From positions 5,394,001 to 5,458,000 of the forward strand of contig NC_070566.1 of the NCBI RefSeq assembly GCF_026914185.1: DNA of 64,000 bases. Direction: 5' to 3'. The notes beneath the pieces are model-generated. The model was not told where the DNA came from. It made no database searches and was given only the letters and a program-made list of their open reading frames with translations. The position numbers and the translations under genes are program-made. How positions within the stretch are numbered: position 1 is the stretch's first letter; every line of letters begins with the position of its first letter. Shown piece by piece: positions 57,993 through 64,000 of the stretch. Source of the DNA: Puccinia triticina (Eukaryota; Basidiomycota; Pucciniomycetes; Pucciniales; Pucciniaceae).

Positions 57993-58764
57993 CAACAAAA
58001 CGAGGATGAGTTGGCAGGATGAGGGCTTGAACGTAGCACGATTTGCGCGAAAAAGCAAAAAAACTTTATGTCTTTTCGTTGTTCATCGGAGGCATATGCA
58101 CAATCAGGATATGTTAGCATAGAAGAATGATGTTCAAGATCAAGCTTGTGCCCTCAGTGAAGTGTGGAATCGACAGACTATTTTGTTTAATTTTTTGCGA
58201 CAAGGGACGTGCGATGATGGTGCGGTGTGTGTCGGAGAGTCCTTCTAAATAAGGGTGGTAGTGGTGGGCCCTGATAAGAGTTTATGAGTCAGACATCGGA
58301 GCGGGTTTGAGTTTGGGGTTTCATGGAAAGCGTAAGTAGCTTAATCGCGAAAGCAGAGACCAGACCGAAGCACGGCGACGAAATGAGAGCTAAATTGAAA
58401 CGATCAGACGCGCTTTGGGGGCTTGTCGGCATGTTGCTATGAATTTTCATCTTAAAAATGGATGCATGACTAATGTGCATGAGTCGCAAAGCGGGTGATG
58501 CCCGTTGAAGGGGGTAGTTACTGCTTTGGCCAGGGCGTAAAGCGGCGATAATACTTTCTCGTGAATTGATGCTCCTCTGTCGAAAGGGCTTGTCTGGATC
58601 TCACGCTTCGTCTCTCCGTCAAACGTAAATTATTGCGGAAGTTGAAAACGTTGTCAAGTCTAAAAGTTGAGTATAGTAGTGTTTATCATGTGAGTCACAT
58701 TGAGAGTTACATGCTTAAGAAGTTGAATTACTAATTGAAATAATATTGCTATTGGTAGAATAAG
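57993..58764. other. No gene seen
   Basis: Spacer between Acc2 and Acc3, likely with the Acc2 3' end and Acc3 promoter. Nothing definite. Confidence 0.4.
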
Positions 58765-59418
58765 ATGCCAAGTCTTAACAATCGACCCAATGACCTTTTG
58801 GACATTTGGTCTAGAGGTTATTATTCGGACGGGATTGACCGCGTTTACGGCGATCTTGCTTTGGTCGCGGCTTGCTTATACGGGGATACTGCTGAATACT
58901 TTTTGAACCGATCACTTATTATTCAAAACAATGATGAAAGACGTTCAATCAACACAAAATTGTCAAATATGCATCGCAGCGAGACGTTTGTTTGCGAGGC
59001 TCGGCTCGTCGATGAAATTGAGGGCGTACCAATCATGAGTACTATACCCAAGTCGCTCCTGCTCGACAAAGTTAGGCCGGACATAACGATTGAGTTGAAA
59101 GTCGGAATGCCAATAATATTGACTAAGGATTGTACTCATATTTGGCCAGGAGAAGAAATGGTATACATGAAGAAAGGATCAAGGTTGGTGGTTGTGGACG
59201 TTGACGAGTGGGTGGTAATTGCGAGGGGAATAAGTCCGGGGAAAATTGGGAGGACATTTAACATTGGACGAACGATGTTACATTGCGACAACATCAGCGA
59301 TAAGGATAATGCCTACTTACGTCATCAGTTCCCTGTTGTGATTGGGTATGTGAATGCGGAAGGTTGCTGGGATAAAGTGGCTGAGTTTTGTGGAGGGAGT
59401 AGGATTCGCCCCGCTTGA
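58765..59418 (+). CDS. Acc3, Pif1-helicase C-terminal-like protein (217 aa)
   Basis: A single open frame starting MPSLNNRPNDLLDIWSRG. YFLNRSLIIQNNDERRSINTKL parallels YLNKRCILAPLNRDVKALNE of the helicase, LLDKVRPDITIELKVGMPII parallels GLPEHALKLKVGMPVVV, and LRHQFPVVIGYVNAEG sits where the helicase has FRFQFPVRPAYAMSINKSQG. So it matches the C-terminal Pif1 domains in order, but lacks Walker A/B and the final catalytic motifs (KSQGQT, LYVALSR). It cannot be an active helicase alone; a regulatory or structural subunit is one guess, a decayed duplicate another. Confidence 0.65.
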   Translation: MPSLNNRPNDLLDIWSRGYYSDGIDRVYGDLALVAACLYGDTAEYFLNRSLIIQNNDERRSINTKLSNMHRSETFVCEARLVDEIEGVPIMSTIPKSLLLDKVRPDITIELKVGMPIILTKDCTHIWPGEEMVYMKKGSRLVVVDVDEWVVIARGISPGKIGRTFNIGRTMLHCDNISDKDNAYLRHQFPVVIGYVNAEGCWDKVAEFCGGSRIRPA

Positions 59419-59603
59419 GAACGGTGAGTCGGGTATTAAGTTTGGCTGGGTTTCGCTGTGTATTGACTGGTGACGGTTGGCTTGCGGGCGGTTGCTTTGG
59501 GTGTGAGTAGAACTGGCTGTATGAGCCTTGTGGTTCCGGCGGTGGTTGCGGGTAACCGGCGGGGGGGGGAGTAGGGGTTGCGGTTGACCGGGGGCCTCTG
59601 GCA

Positions 59604-59634
59604 GCTGCGGCGGCGCAGCCGCTTTGTACTCTAG
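59604..59634 (+). other. Helitron 3' terminus: hairpin and CTAG
   Basis: GCTGCG (59604-59609) and CGCAGC (59614-59619) form a stem with a GCGG loop, followed 15 bases later by the terminal CTAG. Host T follows. This is the rolling-circle termination signal. Confidence 0.9.
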
Positions 59635-60544
59635 TATTTAATTAAATAAGCAAACTGTCAAAATCTTTGAATCCAGGATCCCCCTTGTCTGAGGAGGATC
59701 TACAGACTTCAGACACCCAGAAACACACCCCCAGATAGCCCAGGATCACCACCAAAGAGGATACCACGCTCCCAGTATACCTACCGTCACAGGCACCTAG
59801 GATATTGACAGTAAGTATCATTCTTTCACTGAACCTTGTTCATCTCAGAGGTAAAACTCTGTTTCTCTTTGATTGTCTCTTTCCCTGTTCTTTTGCTATT
59901 CTTTTGATCATAGGTCTTCATATATCTTGACCTCATAACCCCAAATGATTCATCTGCTTCTCATCCTTCTTTTTTTGTGGTTTTTGTAAGAAACAAACCA
60001 CAAAGGTTTCCCTTCAAAGAAACTTGACTATCTAGAGTGAAGTCTAAAAAATTGTGGCTGATTAGAATTGTCTAACTCAGAGGCCCTCCACGTTTCTTTG
60101 GTAAGAGGAGGCTGTTGCACTCTCTATCACAGCTTGGCAGCACTCCTTTAAGGAGGTAGTATTGCCTGTGGAAGTTATTCCCCACCAAAATAACCTTGAA
60201 TATCTGCTCAGTTTCTCTCTCTCTCTCTACTGGAGGACTTCCTGTCGGTTCTGCGGGCCTTGCAGAAAATAATTTACAAAGAATAATTCTAAAAGTCTAG
60301 ATTTGTGCTTCCGTTGCTTGGAGTTCCTAAAATTTTACAGCTTGCTGGCTTTCCCCCAAAACTCAATCCTGACTCAAACATAACCCCGCACCTGGACCAT
60401 CCATTTTGCCACTGATCCATTTCACCCTCAGACCATGGACGGACTGAACTTGCCAGTACTCATTTCTGATGATGAAGAGTGAGCCCTTCCGCTTATTATA
60501 CATGATCTCCTCCCCAGAACTTTGCTGACTATCCCTTTAGTGTT

Positions 60545-60955
60545 CAAAACGCATACTACAATGGCTGGACATGCTCACATTATTGTAGCTGTATCCTTGT
60601 TTTTGCGCCGGATGGAACAATCATGTATCCTATACTCAACGCACCAGGGTCTTGGCATGATTCAACAATAGCTGACCTGCTCTACAACCAGCTTCTTGAG
60701 CGGACACCACCGGGGTATTGGATCATCAGCAACACGGCCTTCCCGCGCAAATCCAAAAGGCTCCAAAGTCTGATCCTTGCCCCAGTCAAGCGGGGGGATA
60801 GCCTGCCAACCAACTCCCTTGATTCCGCCCGACTACAGCTGCTCAATGAGCAACTTGTATCTGCACACCAGGCAGCCAAGTGGGGCATGCAATTGATTCA
60901 AGGATTGATTGCTCAATTGAAAATTCTGCTTCCTGCAAGCAATCATCAATATTGA
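60545..60955 (+). pseudogene. Harbinger-type DDE transposase, C-terminal part
   Basis: Reads QNAYYNGWTCSHYCSCILVF, then APDGTIMYPILNAPGSWHDS with the conserved Asp after SWH, GYWIISNTAFP (usually DTAFP; the catalytic Asp appears as Asn), and LQLLNEQLVSAHQAAKWGM, where the catalytic Glu is the E of NEQLVSA. The N-terminus before 60545 is not clear beyond a short MDGLNLPVLISDDEE at 60434, probably an earlier exon. With Asp to Asn and an incomplete N-terminus this copy is likely inactive. Confidence 0.8.
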
Positions 60956-61536
60956 GCAGACCATCTGCAAGTTGTATGCCACCTTCACCAGCTCTGATTC
61001 CAATTGGTAGTGATAAACAAAACAGCCACAGTGTATCAGTCTGTATGGGATGAAAATCACATCCTATCCTGCAAATTTCACAAGATGCTATTTTTGGAAA
61101 TCCAAGTTTGATGCCACATCTCTCAATACTATGATGGATGGCTATGAATCAAAGGGTTCCTTTTCTTCTTATGTTTTTTTGCTTGAGTCTGTACTTTTGT
61201 TTTTCAAGCACTTCATCTTGTTTGTCAACCCAAGTCAATCAAGGTTTCTTATATATTGGTTTGTTTACTTCAAGTTCTGCTACTCTCACTCCCCAATTTA
61301 CTCCTGTTTTCCCTTTGTTGTTTATGGCTGAGAAGCAGTTGAATTCACATGTCAAATAATAATTAAAAAAAATTGTGTTTCTACATGTGATATACAAAAG
61401 GACCAAAAAAAAATTATTTGATTGATTGGAAGTTCAATGCTTCAATTCCATTTAATGAGACTTATGAGAAAAAAAAAGCACACCAAAGATGAATGAAGAA
61501 CAGAAACAGACAGGAGCAGATATGGTTTGATCAGAA

Positions 61537-62180
61537 TCATTGATTGCAAGGACTTTGGCTGGTAGGATTGCCGTCCCAAGAAGATTCCCAAGAGGATGAT
61601 GGTTGATGTGGACCCGACTGAGGCAAAGAAGGAGCGTGATGATGAGACAAATGGTGATACACCCCACCTTGCATCATACTAGGTGGGTGCATGTACAAAT
61701 TGGGTTGTTTCAACTCCATTCAGAGTTGCATCAGCTTGATCTGATGTCTCAAATCCTGATTTTTGGTGGTCTTGTCGGCCAGTTCTTTTTGGGCCTGCTG
61801 AAGATCATCCTGTAAGGAGGTGGTTTGCCTTGGCCTGAAAGTGGCTGATAGTCAAGTTTGCATTGTGTAGCTGTAGAGCGTAGAATTGAGACATGCTGGT
61901 CTCATGCTGATGGGCCTCACGTGCTTCGGGATCAAAAAAAAGAAGTCAGAGAGGCTTGGAGGCTTGCTTGAGACTGAGGCCCTGGGGAGCAATGGGCGGG
62001 GCTGCTTGGTGGTGCTGTGTTGGTCAATTGGGAAGCTGGATTTGCTGATGGGCCGCTGGATTCTTGGGCCGCGGGTAGATTGCGTGAGACCGTGTTATCA
62101 AGTGGGTGAGGAGTGGATCAAAGATCTGTTGTTGATAATTGGGTGGTGCTTGCTGATCTGGTGGAGAAGCCAGAAGGGAT
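61537..62180 (-). pseudogene. Second Harbinger protein relic
   Basis: Minus-strand segments: APPNYQQQIFDPLLTHLITR, AREAHQHETSMSQFYALQL, a coiled-coil-like LQQAQKELADKTTKNQDL, and a His/Ser/Pro-rich end (MHPPSMMQGGVYHHLSHHH) stopping at 61537. Harbinger elements normally carry a second DNA-binding protein (Myb/SANT type) opposite the transposase; position fits, but I see no Myb motif. Stops and frame changes break it. Confidence 0.45.
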
Positions 62181-62613
62181 GAGGATTTAGAAAATCAATG
62201 GAAACCCTTGTGTAAATCAAGAAGCCAAAAATTTAGCTTTTTCTGGTCTAAACTGAGATCTGCGGGGCCAGCTGAACCGACAGGAAGTCCTCCACTATTT
62301 GTAATTTCCTTATCCCAAGAAATCCAAATCTTACCCCCCATCTTCTTGTATCCTGTTGTCACTATAGAGACTCAGTCTCACCATTGGGGGCCTCATTGGG
62401 AAATTTACTCATCCTTTTCATAATTCTGGAATGCATAAAGCAAAAGGACTGATCATCCTGATAAAATAAACAAAAAATCACAAAAATTACTAAAAGAAAA
62501 AGAAAAAAATTACTCTCATCTGACACTTTTCTTTTGGCCAAACTAACTCCTAAACAACTCTAAAAATCAATCAAAATCTAACAAAACCCTTGAAAAAAAA
62601 ATTTACCCACTCT

Positions 62614-62934
62614 CACTACCAACATCGATGAATTTGCAATTTTGTATATTGATCAGTATAGTGTATATTGATCAGATTATATTGATCATTTTTCTATTCC
62701 TCTTGATACCATTTTTCAAAAAAGGAAAAACATTGACCCCTCACCTCTCTCATGATACCATCCTTCATGTATTGTTAATTTGGTGTGACCTTATATTTCC
62801 TGAAGATATTGCATATAACCATCCTTGATATGCTACGTGCATACAAGGCATTTTGAAATTAGTTTACCTTGGTTCAGCATATTTTTGTCAGGGTCTTTTT
62901 TTTATCTAATTTTGCTATCAACCACAGATTAATT
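62614..62934 (+). repeat. CACTA-like end fragment
   Basis: Starts CACTACCAACATCGATG and follows 2105-2690 with a deletion of about 250 bp inside. It breaks off after CACAGATTAAT. A third copy of the foldback terminus, here without satellites. Confidence 0.75.
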
Positions 62935-62990
62935 GGGAGTTGCCGTAGCGTAGCGGAGGTGGCTTAGGTCCATGATAGGAACTTGCCTCT

Positions 62991-63070
62991 GACTGCAGAG
63001 GTACCCACAGGGTATCCTTAGGTCCCTGCAGACTGCAGAGGTACCCAATGGGTATCTGTAGGTCCCTACA
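62991..63070 (+). repeat. 40 bp tandem duplication
   Basis: GACTGCAGAGGTACCCA at 62991 and 63031, each followed by GGGTAT and AGGTCCCT. Non-coding. Confidence 0.85.
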
Positions 63071-63454
63071 CTCAAGAAAGAAGCAACAAAGAGATATGCA
63101 CACTCACAACGGACTTGGCAATACAATAGGTGAGCCCTCAAGAACCAACCCGTACCTAAGGATGGTCCCTTGAAGGACCCAGTTGCCTACAGGGAAGAAT
63201 GAGGACCAAGGCTGAAACCAACAGCTACTTAAACCTCCGAGTTCAGTAGGTTTGTTCCCCAGTCCGTATTCCATCCCATTCATTCCGTCTCCAAGCGCGT
63301 CTCTGCTGCAAAATTTTTGTTTCAAAACACAAGTCAACCACTTAATCCATTCCGTTATACATTCATTCCCACTCAGACTTGATATTAACCATCAGTTCTG
63401 ACAAACCGCATCCATTCCTTCATATCTCCCATTGCAAACACGCCAGACTTCAGA

Positions 63455-63954
63455 ATGACCAACAACACTTCCAAATCTTCCTTGTCCAAGAACCCTACCA
63501 ACAGCGCACTTGCTAAACCTACCCCTACAGGAGGAACAGCTGCACTAGTTGACACACCGAGTCAAGAAGGATCCCCTAGTGATGATATTCCTCTCACAAT
63601 AGGCAGCGAAGCATCACAAGTTGAAGCTCAAAGGGTTGAGGCATCCTTAATTCCGCAAGGTAAGTTTACCACACCATGACCCTTCCCGTAATGGTTGGAA
63701 TAGCTCTTAACAAGCTGTCATTTAATTAGAATCCCGATCCCGCTTTGGGCCCCGCTAAAAACACTCGCACGAAGGCAAATCCAGCCCCAAAACCAAAGAA
63801 GAGCACTCAGAAGCAACCAGAACCAACTGAAAAGGCATCCACCTCAAAACCAAAAGCTCTCACAGATGATCCAGACCACAAGATTCTTGAGGTCCTAGGT
63901 GATAGTGACAGCTCTGTTTATGAAGCTTTGGGCAAAAAAACCCGTCAAAATTAA
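63455..63954 (+). CDS. Hypothetical Ser/Thr/Pro-rich protein, two exons
   Basis: Exon 1 starts MTNNTSKSSLSKNPTNSAL at 63455 and meets GTAAGT at 63660. After an intron ending TTAATTAG (63729) the next exon reads NPDPALGPAKNTRTKANPAP, KPKKSTQKQPEPTEK and EVLGDSDSSVYEALG to a TAA at 63952-63954. Exon phases do not fit (1 against 0), so either the splice site or one base is wrong. Disordered, with basic and acidic patches and no domain; could be a Gag N-terminus of a retrotransposon continuing outside the window. About 70 + 75 residues. Confidence 0.4.
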
Positions 63955-64000
63955 GGGTTTTGGGCCCTAGCACTATAACTGTGCTGATGTAAACACTAGT

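Larger units (their letters stand above)
47040..59634 (+). mobile_element. 12.6 kb Helitron with intact termini
   Basis: Starts TCCACACTTTTGTGG at 47040 and ends CTAG at 59634, between host A (47039) and T (59635), with a 6 bp-stem hairpin 15 bases from the 3' end. Removing it rebuilds the LTR sequence seen in copies A and B. It carries Acc1, a decayed Rep/helicase gene, Acc2 and Acc3, all on the plus strand. Rep motifs and Pif1-type helicase identify it as a Helitron that was once autonomous. Confidence 0.93.
60232..62293 (+). mobile_element. PIF/Harbinger-like DNA transposon
   Basis: Both ends carry the inverted repeat GGAGGACTTCCTGTCGGTTC, flanked by the 3 bp duplication ACT (60229-60231 and 62294-62296). 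It has a DDE transposase fragment on the plus strand and a second, minus-strand coding relic. Short TIRs, a 3 bp duplication and a transposase of the DDE_4 type fit PIF/Harbinger. It interrupts LTR copy C. Confidence 0.88.
46770..62382 (+). mobile_element. LTR family 1, copy C, split by a Helitron and a Harbinger element
   Basis: LTR pieces lie at 46770-47039, 59635-60231 and 62294-62382, summing to about 950 bp and collinear with copy B (4147-5096): TGTCAGCC start, GCGCGCATGC block, then AGCAAACTGT after the Helitron, TATTGACAGTAAGT at 59802-59816, and a CTCACC end. No target duplication is visible at the right end, so it may be a 5' LTR with lost interior or a deleted solo LTR. Confidence 0.8.

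Noticed and set aside
62376..62390. Target duplication for LTR copy C
   Set aside because: The 5' flank (GAAAA) does not match the bases after CTCACC; no duplication can be claimed.
62941..63070. SINE or tRNA-like promoter boxes
   Set aside because: TAGCGTAGCGG resembles an A box, but no convincing B box or tRNA fold follows, only a 40 bp duplication.

Overview
The window looks like a transposon graveyard from a large fungal genome, most likely a basidiomycete and probably a rust fungus (Pucciniomycotina). Pointers are short introns of about 50-85 bases with GTAAGT-type donors, and the mix of families: Ngaro-type tyrosine-recombinase retrotransposons, a Mutator-like element with a peptidase-like tail, a chromodomain Ty3 element, Helitrons and a Harbinger element. 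I see no convincing host housekeeping gene, rRNA, tRNA or CRISPR. The organism call is inference.

The layout resolves into three nested stacks, because most element ends and several empty target sites can be read directly. Stack 1 (2105-24029) is a CACTA-like foldback element whose arms are inverted subterminal repeats plus opposing arrays of a ~170 bp satellite. Into it jumped a Mutator-like element (3256-15678, 9 bp target duplication), itself hit by a solo LTR (4147-5096, 5 bp duplication) and a complete Ngaro element (5305-11982, A1-pol-B1-A2-B2 repeats). A non-autonomous Helitron (17064-19274) sits in a satellite unit. To the right lie a second, truncated Ngaro (24030-26582, minus) and a degenerate chromovirus ending in a short LTR at 30188.

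Stack 2 is a minus-strand Helitron relic (30194-39000) split by a young LTR retrotransposon (30644-36495; two 973 bp LTRs nearly identical; 4 bp duplication). From 40588 to 45849 come three non-autonomous inverted-repeat elements filled with minisatellites.

Stack 3 is a third copy of the solo-LTR family (46770 to about 62382). It is split by a 12.6 kb Helitron with both termini intact (47040-59634) and by a 2.1 kb Harbinger element (60232-62293). The last 1.6 kb holds another CACTA-like end and a small two-exon hypothetical gene.

The Helitron is the most interesting object. Its Rep/helicase is decayed (three TGA stops, at least two frameshifts), yet three accessory genes around it are open. 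Acc1 (328 aa, five exons) and Acc2 (229 aa, four exons) have matching exon architecture and a shared motif, so they look like paralogues, perhaps ssDNA-binding proteins. Acc3 (217 aa) resembles only the C-terminal part of a Pif1 helicase. Acc1 also precedes Rep in the old relic at 36-39 kb, so the Acc1-Rep arrangement predates both copies.
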